Positions 18,392 to 31,529 of a stretch of 64,000 nucleotides of DNA are shown here, piece by piece. Each line of letters starts with the position of its first letter. Position 1 is the stretch's first letter. The position numbers and the translations under genes were made by a program. Origin of the DNA: an uncultured Anaerolineales bacterium (lineage in GTDB: Bacteria > Chloroflexota > Anaerolineae > Anaerolineales > UBA6663); NCBI GenBank assembly GCA_937952305.1, contig CALFZO010000024.1:17991-81990 (forward strand). Direction: 5' to 3'. A model generated the notes under the pieces. The model was not told where the DNA came from and did no database searches. It saw only the letters and a program-made list of their open reading frames with translations.

Positions 18392-19411
18392 ATGAATATC
18401 GAGGACATCGCCCGGGCCAGTGGTGTGTCCCGCTCCACCGTGTCCCGGGTCATCAATGATGACCCAAACGTCAGTACCAAGACTCGCGACAGAGTCCTAG
18501 AAGTCGTGAAGCGCCTGAATTACCATCCCCATGCCGCGGCCCGCAGTCTGGCGGCCGGGCGCACCCGCGTCCTGGGCCTCGTGATCCCCATGGGGGTGGC
18601 CGCGCTGTTCAGCGATCCCTATTTCCCGCTGCTGATCCAGGGCGTCTCAGCCGCCTGCAACGCGCGTGACCACTCCATCATGCTCTGGTTGGCGGATCCG
18701 GAATATGAGCGCCGCACGATCCGCCAGATCCTGCACGGCAGTTTCATTGACGGCGTCATCCTGGCTTCGCAACTGAACGACGATCCGATCGGGCATGCGC
18801 TCATTGAGGGCAATTTGCCCTTCATCCACATCGGCCGGCACCCCACCAATGACACGCTCCACTATGTGGACGTGGACAACCTGGCCGGCGCGCAGGAAGC
18901 GGTGATGCACCTGCTGCGGCTGGGACGGCGGCGTATCGCGACGATCACGGGACCGCAGAACATGATCGCCGGGTTCGACCGTCTGGCCGGCTATGAGGCC
19001 GCCCTGCGCCAACGCGGCTTGCTGGTGGAGCCGGAGCTGATCGCCGACGGCGAGTTCAGTGAGGCGGGCGGCTACGTGGCGATGCGGCGCCTGCTGCCCC
19101 ACCACCCGGACGCGGTGTTCACCGCCAGCGACATGATGGCGTTGGGCGCGCTCCGCGCCATCCGCGAAATCGGCTTGCGTATCCCGGACGAGATCGCCCT
19201 GGTTGGGTTCGACGATATGCCCTTTGCCGCCAATACCACGCCGCCGCTGACCACCATCCGTCAGCCGGTGGCCCGGACTGGCGCGATCGCGGCGGAGACG
19301 CTGATCGACCTGGTGGCCCACCCCCAGCAGCCGCCGCGCCGAATCCTGCTGCCCACGGAATTGGTCATCCGCCAATCGTGTGGCGCGTTGGCCAGCCCTT
19401 CGGCTGATTAG
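18392..19411 (+). CDS. LacI-family transcriptional repressor, CelR-like
   Basis: From the ATG at 18392 the 339-residue protein starts directly with the helix-turn-helix MNIEDIARASGVSRSTVSR, the spacing usual for the family; a GTG at 18380 would add four residues. The hinge helix reads AAARSLAAG, and a periplasmic-binding-protein-like effector domain fills the rest. No clear Shine-Dalgarno precedes either start. The operator lies between its promoter and start codon, so autoregulation is expected. The genes downstream (sugar ABC transporter, mannosidase, glucosidases) suggest an oligosaccharide inducer such as cellobiose or mannobiose. Confidence 0.9.
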   Translation: MNIEDIARASGVSRSTVSRVINDDPNVSTKTRDRVLEVVKRLNYHPHAAARSLAAGRTRVLGLVIPMGVAALFSDPYFPLLIQGVSAACNARDHSIMLWLADPEYERRTIRQILHGSFIDGVILASQLNDDPIGHALIEGNLPFIHIGRHPTNDTLHYVDVDNLAGAQEAVMHLLRLGRRRIATITGPQNMIAGFDRLAGYEAALRQRGLLVEPELIADGEFSEAGGYVAMRRLLPHHPDAVFTASDMMALGALRAIREIGLRIPDEIALVGFDDMPFAANTTPPLTTIRQPVARTGAIAAETLIDLVAHPQQPPRRILLPTELVIRQSCGALASPSAD

Positions 19412-19511
19412 CCCATCCTGAGGAGGTGACAGTATCGGTTGGACTTACTGATGAAAACCCACGTACCTGTAGTGGTCGCCGTTTGCCCATTCCTTCCCGG
19501 AGGAGATTTCC

Positions 19512-21425
<1,914 letters not shown>

Positions 21426-21438
21426 CCGGCACGGCAGC

Positions 21439-21476
21439 TAAAACAGCCATGGTCCCTCAGACCATGGCTGTTTTTT
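21439..21476 (+). terminator. Terminator between binding protein and permease genes
   Basis: A perfect 14-bp stem (21441-21454 with 21460-21473) with a 5-nt loop runs into six T residues. Some read-through, or the TATACT at 21499-21504 as a separate -10, must feed the permease genes. Confidence 0.9.
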
Positions 21477-21618
21477 CCCGGCCAGGCTCAAGACCGGCTA
21501 TACTACCCGTCACAATCGCCCGAGGCCATCCGCCTGACGAGGTGGCCTCGGGCGGCCGAGACACGCAACCGTTCCGGGCTGAGCGGGAAAGACGACGATC
21601 GCGCTTTCTAAGGAGGAA

Positions 21619-22629
21619 ATGGCGGTGAAAGGCTATCGGAAGTATTTCCTCAACAAACTGGCCTGGTTCTTCGTCACGCTCGTCTTTGCCTTTCTGCTCA
21701 ACTTCATCCTGCCCCGTCTCATGCCGGGCGACCCGGTCGCCGCCATCGCGGCCCGGCTGGCCCAGGGCATGAGCAACGCCACCGGCGTCCAGGCCATCTA
21801 CGAGCAGTACACGGAATTATTCGGCACCAACAAGCCCATCATCGAGCAGTTCTTCATCTACATCCAGAACGTGGTTCGGGGCGACTTCGGCTTCTCCTTC
21901 AGCCAGTATCCCCGCAAGGTGGCCGACGTCATCGCCGCCTCGATCGGGTGGACGCTGGCGCTGCAGTTCCCGGCCATCATCGTCGGCTGGGTGATCGGGA
22001 ACTCCCTCGGCGCGCTGGCCGCGTACCTGCGCGGAGGTTTCGACAAGGCCCTGCTGCCGGTGAGCATCTTCATCAGCAATCTCCCGCCGTTCGGCATGGC
22101 CGTGATCCTGCTCGTGATCTTCGGGGTTCAGCTGCAATGGTTCCCCACCTCCGGCGGCTACGGGTTTGACTTGATCCCCAGCGTCAGCCGGACGTTCCTC
22201 TGGTCGGTCATAACCCACTACCAGCTGCCCTTCTGGTCCATCGTGCTGATCGCCATCGGCGGCCAGGCCATCGGCATGCGCTCGATGGCGATTTACGAAC
22301 TGAACGCCGACTACGTGAAGTACAGCCGCTTCCTGGGGATCAAGGACCGCACGATCGTCTGGTACGTATTCCGCAACGCCATGCTGCCCCAGATCACGGG
22401 CCTGGCGCTGGCCATCGGCACGATGGTGGGCGGCGCGCTGGTGGCTGAAATCATCTTCAGCTATCCGGGGCTGGGCACCACCCTGCTCAACGGCATCCTC
22501 GGCCAAGACTACCCGCTGATCTCGGCGGTCACCCTGATCATCACGCTCATGGCCCTGATCGCCAACTTTCTTATCGAAATCCTGTACGGCTTTCTCGACC
22601 CGCGCATCGGGGCCGCGCAGGCCGACTGA
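21619..22629 (+). CDS. ABC transporter permease, DppB/OppB type
   Basis: This 336-residue membrane protein has six helices, the LMPGDPV segment after TM1 found in OppB-type subunits, and a cytoplasmic coupling loop around MRSMAIYELNADYVKYSRFLG. Its start follows a near-perfect AAGGAGG site. It should form the translocation channel with the next gene product and take up the ligand of the family-5 binding protein. Confidence 0.92.
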   Translation: MAVKGYRKYFLNKLAWFFVTLVFAFLLNFILPRLMPGDPVAAIAARLAQGMSNATGVQAIYEQYTELFGTNKPIIEQFFIYIQNVVRGDFGFSFSQYPRKVADVIAASIGWTLALQFPAIIVGWVIGNSLGALAAYLRGGFDKALLPVSIFISNLPPFGMAVILLVIFGVQLQWFPTSGGYGFDLIPSVSRTFLWSVITHYQLPFWSIVLIAIGGQAIGMRSMAIYELNADYVKYSRFLGIKDRTIVWYVFRNAMLPQITGLALAIGTMVGGALVAEIIFSYPGLGTTLLNGILGQDYPLISAVTLIITLMALIANFLIEILYGFLDPRIGAAQAD

Positions 22630-22647
22630 CCGGGGAAAGAGGCTGGC

Positions 22648-23898
22648 ATGCAACACACCCTGCGCCAGATTTTCCGCTCCGGCAAATTCGTGGTCGGTTT
22701 CTCGATATTTGCCGCCATCCTGCTGATCGTCACCATTTATCCGCTGCTCGTCCGTGAATCGCCGCTCACGATCATCGGCCAGGGCACTTTTTTCCCGCCC
22801 GGGATCTATGTGAGCGTTTACGACAGCCTGACGTCTCCGCGCTACACGCTGCAGTTGGACGACGCCGCGGCCAAGCGCCTGGCCAGCCGGCTCAGCGATG
22901 ACGACCGCCTGGCCATGAAGGAATGGCTGGTGGGAGCCGGGCTCTTAGAGAGCGAAATCGACACCACGGACACCGCCCGGCTGCTCGGGCTGTGGGAGGC
23001 CACTTACGACCCCGCCAAGCGGATCCCCGGCCTGACCAACGCCAAACGCAACTACTATGTCCGGCTGGACGCTTCGCTCGACGGGCTGCTCGCCACGGAA
23101 GGACTGAGCCTGGCGACCAAGGACCCGCAAACCGGCGCCCTGATCGAGACCGGCCAGGTCGCACAGACCGATTACGCGAACGTCAGCCAGGTGGCCAACC
23201 TCCGGGTGCTGGCGCTGGGCACCGACAACTTCGGCCGGGACGTGCTGACGGAACTGGTGACTGCCACGGGGGTGTCCCTGCAAATCGGGATCGTCGCCGG
23301 CCTCGTGGCCACCCTGATCGGCCTGACGCTGGGCTTGCTGGCCGGCTACGTGGGCGGCCTGGTGGACGACGTGATCACGTTCGTCACCAATCTCTTCATC
23401 GTCATCCCGTCCTTTGTGCTGCTGATCCTGATTTCCTTCAGCATCGGCCAGGAACAGCGCGGCGCTTTCACGATCGCCGTGGTGATCGGCCTGACGGGCT
23501 GGGTCTGGACGGCCCGGGCGGTGCGGGCCCAGGTGATCTCACTGCGCAATCGCGATCACGTCAACCTGTCGAAGTTATCCGGGCACTCCATCTTCCGCAT
23601 CATCGTGGCCGACATTCTGCCCTACATCGCCTCGTACGTGGTGATGGCCCTGATCCTGCAGATTTCCTCGGCCATCCTGGCGGAGGCCGGCCTGTCTATC
23701 CTGGGGCTGGGGCCGCGGACGACGGATGTGCCGACGCTGGGCCAGATGATGAACTGGGCCTTTATCTACCAGGCCTATATCTTGGGGAAGTGGTGGGCGT
23801 ACCTGCCCGCGCTGGCCGCCATCGCGCTGGTGTCCTTTTCGATGAACCTGATGAACACGGGCCTGGATCAGGTGTTCAACCCGGCCCTCCGGGAATAG
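22648..23898 (+). CDS. ABC transporter permease, DppC/OppC type, with large extracytoplasmic insertion
   Basis: The 416-residue protein carries TM1 (about 14-34), an unusually long outside segment (about 58-180), then the family motif LGTDNFGRDVL (190-200) and five further helices. OppC-type proteins are usually near 300 residues and have a much shorter loop here. The insertion is hydrophilic, rich in Asp, Leu and Ala, and has no motif I recognise; contact with the binding protein or the sugar chain is a guess. The gene lies 18 bp after its partner permease. Confidence 0.9.
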   Translation: MQHTLRQIFRSGKFVVGFSIFAAILLIVTIYPLLVRESPLTIIGQGTFFPPGIYVSVYDSLTSPRYTLQLDDAAAKRLASRLSDDDRLAMKEWLVGAGLLESEIDTTDTARLLGLWEATYDPAKRIPGLTNAKRNYYVRLDASLDGLLATEGLSLATKDPQTGALIETGQVAQTDYANVSQVANLRVLALGTDNFGRDVLTELVTATGVSLQIGIVAGLVATLIGLTLGLLAGYVGGLVDDVITFVTNLFIVIPSFVLLILISFSIGQEQRGAFTIAVVIGLTGWVWTARAVRAQVISLRNRDHVNLSKLSGHSIFRIIVADILPYIASYVVMALILQISSAILAEAGLSILGLGPRTTDVPTLGQMMNWAFIYQAYILGKWWAYLPALAAIALVSFSMNLMNTGLDQVFNPALRE

Positions 23899-23907
23899 GT
23901 GACCGCT

Positions 23908-24925
<1,018 letters not shown>

Positions 24926-24939
<14 letters not shown>

Positions 24940-25738
24940 ACAGATCTGCCTGAGCACGTCCGGGCTCACCAAGATTTTCGGGTTCGGCCGCCGGCAAACG
25001 GTCGCGGTCGATCACGTCGACCTCAACCTGTATGAGGGCGAAGTCGTGTCGATCGTGGGCGAGTCCGGCAGCGGCAAGACAACGCTGGCCAAGATCCTGC
25101 TCGGCCTGATCAACGAGACCGCCGGCGACGTGTTTTTCCAGGGTCAGAAGCGCGATATCAGCAGCCACCAGAAGCGCCAGGAGTACTGGCGCAATATCCA
25201 GGCGATCTTCCAGGACCCATTCTCGTCCTACAACATCTTCAACAAGATCGACTCCGTGCTGCTGGACTGCATCAACATGCGCGGCGGGCGCGGGCTGGCG
25301 CGGGCGGCCAAGGTCGAGTTGATGAGAGAGGCCTGCAGCTTCGTCAACCTGAAGTTCGAAGAGCTGACCAACAAGTATCCGTTCGAGCTCTCCGGCGGGC
25401 AGATGCAGCGCCTGATGATCGCGCGCATCTTCCTGCTGAAACCGAAGATCCTGATCGCCGACGAACCCACCTCCATGATCGACGCCTGCTCGCGCGCGAC
25501 CATCCTGGACGAGCTGATGAAGCTGCGGGATGAGATCAAGATGACGATCATCTTCATCACCCATGACATCGGCCTGGCCTACTACGTCTCCGACCAGGTC
25601 TACATCATGGAGCGCGGCAAGATCGTCGAGAGCGGGTCGGCGGATGAGGTGATCCTGCGTCCGCGCGCCGCCTACACGCAGCGCCTGATCAGCGACGTGC
25701 CCAAGATCCATGAGGAATGGGATCTGTCCACGGTGTAG
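24926..25738 (+). CDS. ABC transporter ATP-binding protein, OppF type
   Basis: The 270-residue ATPase has Walker A GESGSGKTT, signature LSGGQMQR and Walker B ILIADEPTSMID, where the usual Ser-Ala-Leu-Asp D-loop reads Ser-Met-Ile-Asp. It is shorter than standard OppF, lacking most of the C-terminal extension. It overlaps the preceding gene and completes the binding protein-two permeases-two ATPases set. Confidence 0.92.
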
Positions 25739-25796
25739 GGCCGGCGCTGCCCCGGCGCCCGGCCGCCAGCCGCGGCCAGCGGTGAGTTGACGCCCT

Positions 25797-26648
25797 TTGA
25801 TCCCCGGTCAGACCAACCGCCTCCTCGGCTATCCGCCGGAAGCCCGCCTGCTGATTATCAACGCCGACGACTTCGGGATGTGCCAGGCCGTCAACGCGGC
25901 CGTGATCAGCGCGCTGCAGGCGGGCGTGCTGCGCTCCACCACAGTGATGGTGCCCTGCCCGTGGGCCCGGTCCGCCCTGCGCTTTCTGGCCCGCCACCCC
26001 GAGTTCGCCTTTGGGGTCCATCTCACCGCGATCGCGGAATGGCCAGAGTACCGCTGGGGGCCGGTGCTGGCGCGGGACAAAGTGCCGACGCTGCTCGACG
26101 CGGACGGGTGCTTCTACGATTTTGACCAGATGCCGGAGCTGCTGGCCCGGGCCGCGCTTGACCAACTGGAAGCCGAGTTCCGGGCCCAGATCGAGACCGT
26201 GCTGGCGGCCGGGCTCCAGCCCACCCACCTAGACTGGCATGCGCTGCGTCTCGGCAGCCGGGCCGATATCGCCGCGCTCCTGCTGAAGCTGGCCCGCGAA
26301 TATGGGCTGGCGCTCCGGGTCAGAGGCCAAGCCTGGATCGACCAGGTGCAGCGCCTGGACCTGCCGACCAATGACTTCGATTTCCTAGACAGCTACCTGC
26401 TGGATCCGGCCGATAAGGCCGCCCAGTTCGCCGAACTGCTGCGCGCCCTGCCGCCCGGCCTGACGGAGTGGGCGGTTCACCCAGGGCTGGACAGCCCGGA
26501 ACTGCAGGCCATCGAGCCGCACGGCCAGCACATCCGCCAGACGGACTTCGACTTCCTGGTGTCGCCGCAAGCCCGGGAGATTATCCAGGCCGAAGGCATC
26601 CACCTGCTTGACTACCGCCCCTTGCAGGCGGTCTGGCGGCAACACTGA
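25797..26648 (+). CDS. YdjC/ChbG-family carbohydrate deacetylase
   Basis: The 283-residue protein has the YdjC signature NADDFGM (about 21-27), with the metal Asp, and metal-binding histidines in GVHLTA and in THLDWH. ChbG of E. coli removes an acetyl group from diacetylchitobiose and HpnK acts in hopanoid synthesis. Here the position between a sugar ABC transporter and a beta-mannosidase suggests action on an imported acetylated oligosaccharide. The start must be the TTG at 25797, since the only earlier in-frame start codon is followed by a stop. Confidence 0.82.
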   Translation: MIPGQTNRLLGYPPEARLLIINADDFGMCQAVNAAVISALQAGVLRSTTVMVPCPWARSALRFLARHPEFAFGVHLTAIAEWPEYRWGPVLARDKVPTLLDADGCFYDFDQMPELLARAALDQLEAEFRAQIETVLAAGLQPTHLDWHALRLGSRADIAALLLKLAREYGLALRVRGQAWIDQVQRLDLPTNDFDFLDSYLLDPADKAAQFAELLRALPPGLTEWAVHPGLDSPELQAIEPHGQHIRQTDFDFLVSPQAREIIQAEGIHLLDYRPLQAVWRQH

Positions 26649-26721
26649 TTTCGCCGGAACGCACCAGGCCCCGGCCCGCCGCGGCGCCTGGCCGCGCTTC
26701 GCTGTTGGGAGACACCCTTCT

Positions 26722-29184
26722 ATGAAAACTCACTCTCTGACTGGCATTTGGCAGTTTCGTCAGGTGGGCACGCCGGAATGGCTGCCCGCCCAGGTCCCGG
26801 GCGGCGTCCACACGGACTTGCTGGCGCTCGGCCGCCTCCCGGATCCGTTCGCCGGCGACAATGAGCGGCGGGTGGCCTGGGTGGCCCAGGCGGACTGGGA
26901 GTATCAGCTCGTCTTCTCCGTGGACGCCGAGCTCCGGCAGCAGGGGCACGTCTGGCTGGTGTGTGACGGGCTGGACACGCTGGCGACGGTGACGCTGAAT
27001 GGCCAGCTGCTGGGGAGCACGGCCAATATGTTCCGGCAATACCGGTGGGACGTGAAAGGCCTGCTCCAGCCGGACGGAAACGAGTTGCACGTCCGGTTCG
27101 CGTCGCCGGTGCGTTACGCCGAACAACACCAGGCGGTCCGCGCCCTGGCCGGCGTCTCCCAAGCGATCGCCGGCGGGCCGCACCTGCGCAAAGCCCCGTG
27201 TCAGTTCGGCTGGGACTGGGGCCCGCAGCTGCCGCCCATCGGCATCTGGAAAGATATCCGCCTGGAGGCCTTTACCTCAGCCCGGCTGGCGGACGTGCAC
27301 GTGCGCCAGCAGCACCAGGCCGGCGCCGTCCAGGTGGAGGCCCGCGTGACGGTGGACCAGTGGGTCGCCGGGCTCTCGGCCTCTCTGCGCGTAACCGCGC
27401 CCGACGGCACCACGCGCGCGGTCAGCGCCGCCTTGGAGAGCGCCGCCGGCGGCCGGCTGGTGCTGGACATCGACCACCCGCAGCTGTGGTGGCCGAACGG
27501 CCTGGGCGCCCAGCCGCTCTACCAGGTCCAGGTGCGGCTGCAGCAGGCTCAGGCCGTGCTCGACGAGAAGACCTACCAGCTGGGGCTGCGCACGCTCACC
27601 CTGCGGCAGGAACCGGACGAATGGGGCCGCTCGTTCACGTTCGTGGTCAACGGCCAGCCGTTTTTCGCCAAGGGCTCCAACTGGATCCCGGCTGACTCCT
27701 TCCCCACCCGCCTGACCGAGGCCAGCCTGGAAGGCCTGATCCGGGCGGCGGCGGACACGCACCAGAACATGCTGCGCGTCTGGGGCGGCGGCTTCTACGA
27801 GGACGAGCGCTTCTACGATCTGTGTGACCGCTACGGGATCCTGATCTGGCAGGACTTCATCTTCTCCTGCAGCATTTACCCGCTGGACGAGCCGGAGTTT
27901 GTGGACAACGTCCGGGTCGAGGTGGTCGAGAACGTCCGCCGCCTGCGCCACCGCGCCAGCTTGGCCTTGTGGTGCGGCAACAACGAGATGGAACAGGGCT
28001 GGGCTGAGTGGGGCTGGCAGCGGCCCGAGCTGGAGGCCTTGCAGGCGGCCTACGACCGCTTCTTCCATCACACGCTGCCGGCCTGGTGCGCGGCCGAGGA
28101 CCCCGACCACACTTACTGGCCCAGCTCGCCCTCGTCGGATACGCCGTTCGAGAACCCCAACGGCCAGATCCAGGGCGACGCCCACTATTGGGACGTCTGG
28201 CATGGCCGCAAGCCCTTCACGGCCTACCGCAACCAGTATCCGCGCTTCATGAGCGAGTTCGGCTTCCAGGCCTTGCCGCCGCTGGACACCATCCGCACCT
28301 ACGCCGCCAAAGCCGACTGGAACATGACCTCCTACATCATGGAGCAGCACCAGAAGAACGCGAGCGGCAACGCCCTGATGGTGGGCCAGATGCTGGACAC
28401 CTTCCGCCTGCCCAAGGACTTCGAGGCGCTCGTCTACCTCAGCCTGGTGCTGCAGGCCGAAGGGATCCGCTATGGGGTGGAGCACTGGCGCCGGCACACG
28501 CACCGGGTCTCGGGCACCATCTACTGGCAGCTCAACGACTGCTGGCCGGTGGCCTCCTGGTCCAGCCTGGACTACTTTGGCCGCTGGAAGGCCCTGCACT
28601 ATGCCGCGCGCCGCTTCTACGCGCCACTGCTGCTGTCGATCGAGGATGCGCCGCCGCGGCAGGCGGTCTTCGTCAGCAGCGATCTGCGCGCCGACTGGCG
28701 CGGCACGGTGCGCTGGTGCCTGCAGACTCTGGCCGGCCAGCGCCTGGCGGAAGGCGAACTGCCGGCGGAGGTGCCGGCGGGCGGCGTGGCCGCACTCGGG
28801 CAGTTTGATTTCTCCGAGCACCTGGACGACGACACGCGCCGGGCCCTGGCGTTCACGGCCGAGCTGTGGCAAGGCGCCCAGTGCCTGACCCGGCAGACCG
28901 CGTTCTTCGCCCCCACCAAACACCTGTCCCTGGCCGACCCGCAGATCGAGGCCCAGCTGTCCGCGCAGGCCGGCCAGTTGACCGTTGCGCTGTCGGCGCG
29001 TTCCCTGGCCCGGCTGGTGGAGTGCAGCCTGGCCGGCGCGGACGTGGTCTTCAGCGACAACTACTTCGACCTGCCCGCGCAGACGCGCGTTGTCGTCGCA
29101 GCGCCCCTGCCGGCGGGCTGGGATCTGGCCCAGGCCCGGGCCGCTTTCCGGGTCCGCTCCGTCTACGACACTTACTCTCAGTGA
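26722..29184 (+). CDS. GH2 beta-mannosidase
   Basis: This 820-residue cytosolic enzyme shows the GH2 order: sugar-binding domain (1-170), Ig-like domain (to about 290) and TIM barrel. The CQFGWDWGP and LRVWGGGFYE segments mark the beta-mannosidase branch. The acid/base is E422 in CGNNE and the nucleophile E512 in SEFGFQ. It should release mannose from the non-reducing end of manno-oligosaccharides. The ATG at 26722 matches the family N-terminus; in-frame codons upstream encode non-homologous sequence. No signal peptide, so it acts after uptake. Confidence 0.93.
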   Translation: MKTHSLTGIWQFRQVGTPEWLPAQVPGGVHTDLLALGRLPDPFAGDNERRVAWVAQADWEYQLVFSVDAELRQQGHVWLVCDGLDTLATVTLNGQLLGSTANMFRQYRWDVKGLLQPDGNELHVRFASPVRYAEQHQAVRALAGVSQAIAGGPHLRKAPCQFGWDWGPQLPPIGIWKDIRLEAFTSARLADVHVRQQHQAGAVQVEARVTVDQWVAGLSASLRVTAPDGTTRAVSAALESAAGGRLVLDIDHPQLWWPNGLGAQPLYQVQVRLQQAQAVLDEKTYQLGLRTLTLRQEPDEWGRSFTFVVNGQPFFAKGSNWIPADSFPTRLTEASLEGLIRAAADTHQNMLRVWGGGFYEDERFYDLCDRYGILIWQDFIFSCSIYPLDEPEFVDNVRVEVVENVRRLRHRASLALWCGNNEMEQGWAEWGWQRPELEALQAAYDRFFHHTLPAWCAAEDPDHTYWPSSPSSDTPFENPNGQIQGDAHYWDVWHGRKPFTAYRNQYPRFMSEFGFQALPPLDTIRTYAAKADWNMTSYIMEQHQKNASGNALMVGQMLDTFRLPKDFEALVYLSLVLQAEGIRYGVEHWRRHTHRVSGTIYWQLNDCWPVASWSSLDYFGRWKALHYAARRFYAPLLLSIEDAPPRQAVFVSSDLRADWRGTVRWCLQTLAGQRLAEGELPAEVPAGGVAALGQFDFSEHLDDDTRRALAFTAELWQGAQCLTRQTAFFAPTKHLSLADPQIEAQLSAQAGQLTVALSARSLARLVECSLAGADVVFSDNYFDLPAQTRVVVAAPLPAGWDLAQARAAFRVRSVYDTYSQ

Positions 29185-29203
29185 GAGACAACAGGAAGCA
29201 CCC

Positions 29204-31486
29204 ATGCCCGTCGATCTTGAATCCCTGGTCGCCAGCTTAACGCTGGAAGAAAAAGCCGCCCTCGGCACGGGCGCCAGCGCCTGGACGACCGTGCCCGTCG
29301 AGCGCCTGGGCGTGCCCGCCATCACCGTCTCGGATGGCCCGCACGGCGTCCGGCGTGTGCCCGATGTCACCGCGCTGGCGGCGGAGAGTCTGCCGGCGAC
29401 CTGCTTCCCCACGGCGTCCTGCCTGGCGGCGACCTGGGACGTCGACCTGATCCGCCGGCTGGGCGTGGCGCTGGCGGAGGAATGCCGGGCCCTGAACGTG
29501 GATGTGCTGCTGGGGCCGGGCGCCAACATGAAGCGGTCGCCGCTGGGCGGCCGCAACTTTGAGTACTTCTCCGAAGACCCTTACCTGGCCGGCGAGCTGG
29601 CCGCCCACTTCATCAACGGCGTGCAAAGCCAGGGCGTGGGCACCTCGCTCAAGCACTACGCCGCCAACAACCAGGAGTTCCAGCGCTTTACGATCAGCGC
29701 CGACGTGGACGAGCGCACCCTGCGCGAAATCTATCTGCCGGCCTTTGAAAAGGCCGTCCGGCAGGCCCAGCCCTGGACGGTGATGTGCGCCTACAACAAG
29801 GTGAACGGCACCTTCGCTTCGGAGCATCACCCGCTCTTGACCAAAATCCTCAGAGAGGAGTGGGGTTTCCAGGGCCTGGTGGTCTCGGACTGGGGAGCTG
29901 TGCGCGACCGGGTGGCCGCGCTCAAGGCCGGGCTGGACCTGGAGATGCCGGGCCCGCAGGACCGGCGCGTGCAGGCGGTGATCGAAGCCGTGCGCTCCGG
30001 TGCCCTGACTGAATCCGTCCTCGATGAAGCGGTCCGCCGCGTCCTGCGCCTCGTCTTCCAGGCCCAGGCCACCCCCAAGACCGGCTCCTTTGACGTCGAC
30101 GCCCATCACACGCTGGCGCACCACCTGGCGGCCGAGGGCCTGGTGCTGCTCAAGAACAACGGCCTGCTGCCGCTCCAGGACGCCCAACAGATCGCCGTCA
30201 TCGGCCGCGCGGCAGAAAGCGCCCACTTCCAGGGCGGCGGCAGTTCTCACATCAACCCGACCAAGGTGGCGGTTCCGTTCAAGGAACTGCAAGCCCGCGC
30301 CCCGGAGGCCGAACTGACTTATGCCGAAGGGTATCCGGCCGACGAGGCGCCGCGCCCGGACTTGATCGAGCAGGCGGTGGGCCTGGCCGAGGCGGCGGAT
30401 GCGGCCGTGCTGTACATTGCGCTGCCCAGCTCCAAGGAATCCGAAGGCTATGACCGCGGCGACCTGGACCTGACGGCCCAGCAGATCGCGCTGATCAAGG
30501 CGGTGGCGAAGGTTCAGCCCCGGACGATCGTCGTGCTGAACAACGGCGCGCCGGTGGCGATGAGCGCCTGGATCGACGACGTGGCCGCCGTCCTGGAGGC
30601 GTTCATGATGGGGCAGGCCGGCGGCGCCGCGATCGCCGACGTCCTGTTTGGCCGCGTCAACCCGTGCGGCAAGCTGGCGGAGACATTCCCGCTGAAACTC
30701 GCCGACACACCGGCCCATCTCAACTGGCCCGGCGGGGCCGGCGTCGTCCGGTATGGAGAAGGCGTCTTCATCGGCTATCGCTACTACGACGCCAAAGAGA
30801 TGCCCGTCCTGTTCCCCTTTGGCCACGGGCTGAGCTACACGACCTTCGCCTACGGCAACGCCCGCGCCTCGGCGGCCAGGTTCAAGGATGTCGACGGCCT
30901 GGTGGTCACGGTGGAGATCACCAACACCGGCCAGCGGGCCGGCAAGGAGATCGTCCAGGTCTATGTCCACGACCGTCAGTCCGAACTGGCGCGCCCGCCC
31001 AAAGAACTCAAGGGCTTCGCCAAGGTCGAGCTCCAGCCCGGCGAAACCCGGACCGTGTCCATCCCGCTGGATTTTCGCGCCTTCGCCTACTACCACCCGG
31101 AATACAAGCAGTGGATCACGGAGGCCGGCGAGTTCGATATCCTGATCGGCGCCTCGGCCGCCGACATCCGTCAGACCCTGACGGTGACCCTCGAGTCCAC
31201 GCTGAACTTGCCCTGCGTGCTCGACCAGGAGTCGACTGTCCGCGAGTGGCTGGCCGACCCGCGCGGCCGGGTGGTGTTTGGCCCGCTCTTCGCCCAGATG
31301 GAGGCGGCCAGCCGCCAGTTCTTCGGCGGCGACGGCCATGCCGAAGGCGGGGGCATCGGCATGGACATCCTGGAGATGTTCAGCGACATGCCGGTGTTGA
31401 GCGTACTGCTGTTCCAGCAGAGCGCCCTGCCCCGGCCGGCCGAAGACATCGTGGCCGATCTCTTGAAGCAGGTCCACAGTCTGTAA
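29204..31486 (+). CDS. GH3 beta-glucosidase
   Basis: The 760-residue enzyme has the GH3 TIM-barrel domain, the alpha/beta sandwich and a C-terminal fibronectin-III-like domain (about 590-670), the layout of Thermotoga Bgl3-type enzymes; no PA14 insert is visible. The nucleophile is D229 in VVSDWG, and KHYAANNQE (150-158) lines the active site. It lacks a signal peptide, so it should hydrolyse imported cello-oligosaccharides. It follows the mannosidase by 19 bp with an AGGAAG site. Confidence 0.92.
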   Translation: MPVDLESLVASLTLEEKAALGTGASAWTTVPVERLGVPAITVSDGPHGVRRVPDVTALAAESLPATCFPTASCLAATWDVDLIRRLGVALAEECRALNVDVLLGPGANMKRSPLGGRNFEYFSEDPYLAGELAAHFINGVQSQGVGTSLKHYAANNQEFQRFTISADVDERTLREIYLPAFEKAVRQAQPWTVMCAYNKVNGTFASEHHPLLTKILREEWGFQGLVVSDWGAVRDRVAALKAGLDLEMPGPQDRRVQAVIEAVRSGALTESVLDEAVRRVLRLVFQAQATPKTGSFDVDAHHTLAHHLAAEGLVLLKNNGLLPLQDAQQIAVIGRAAESAHFQGGGSSHINPTKVAVPFKELQARAPEAELTYAEGYPADEAPRPDLIEQAVGLAEAADAAVLYIALPSSKESEGYDRGDLDLTAQQIALIKAVAKVQPRTIVVLNNGAPVAMSAWIDDVAAVLEAFMMGQAGGAAIADVLFGRVNPCGKLAETFPLKLADTPAHLNWPGGAGVVRYGEGVFIGYRYYDAKEMPVLFPFGHGLSYTTFAYGNARASAARFKDVDGLVVTVEITNTGQRAGKEIVQVYVHDRQSELARPPKELKGFAKVELQPGETRTVSIPLDFRAFAYYHPEYKQWITEAGEFDILIGASAADIRQTLTVTLESTLNLPCVLDQESTVREWLADPRGRVVFGPLFAQMEAASRQFFGGDGHAEGGGIGMDILEMFSDMPVLSVLLFQQSALPRPAEDIVADLLKQVHSL

Positions 31487-31529
31487 CGCTCGTCCAGACC
31501 AAGCGGCCCGGCAAGGCCGCCAACAAAAA

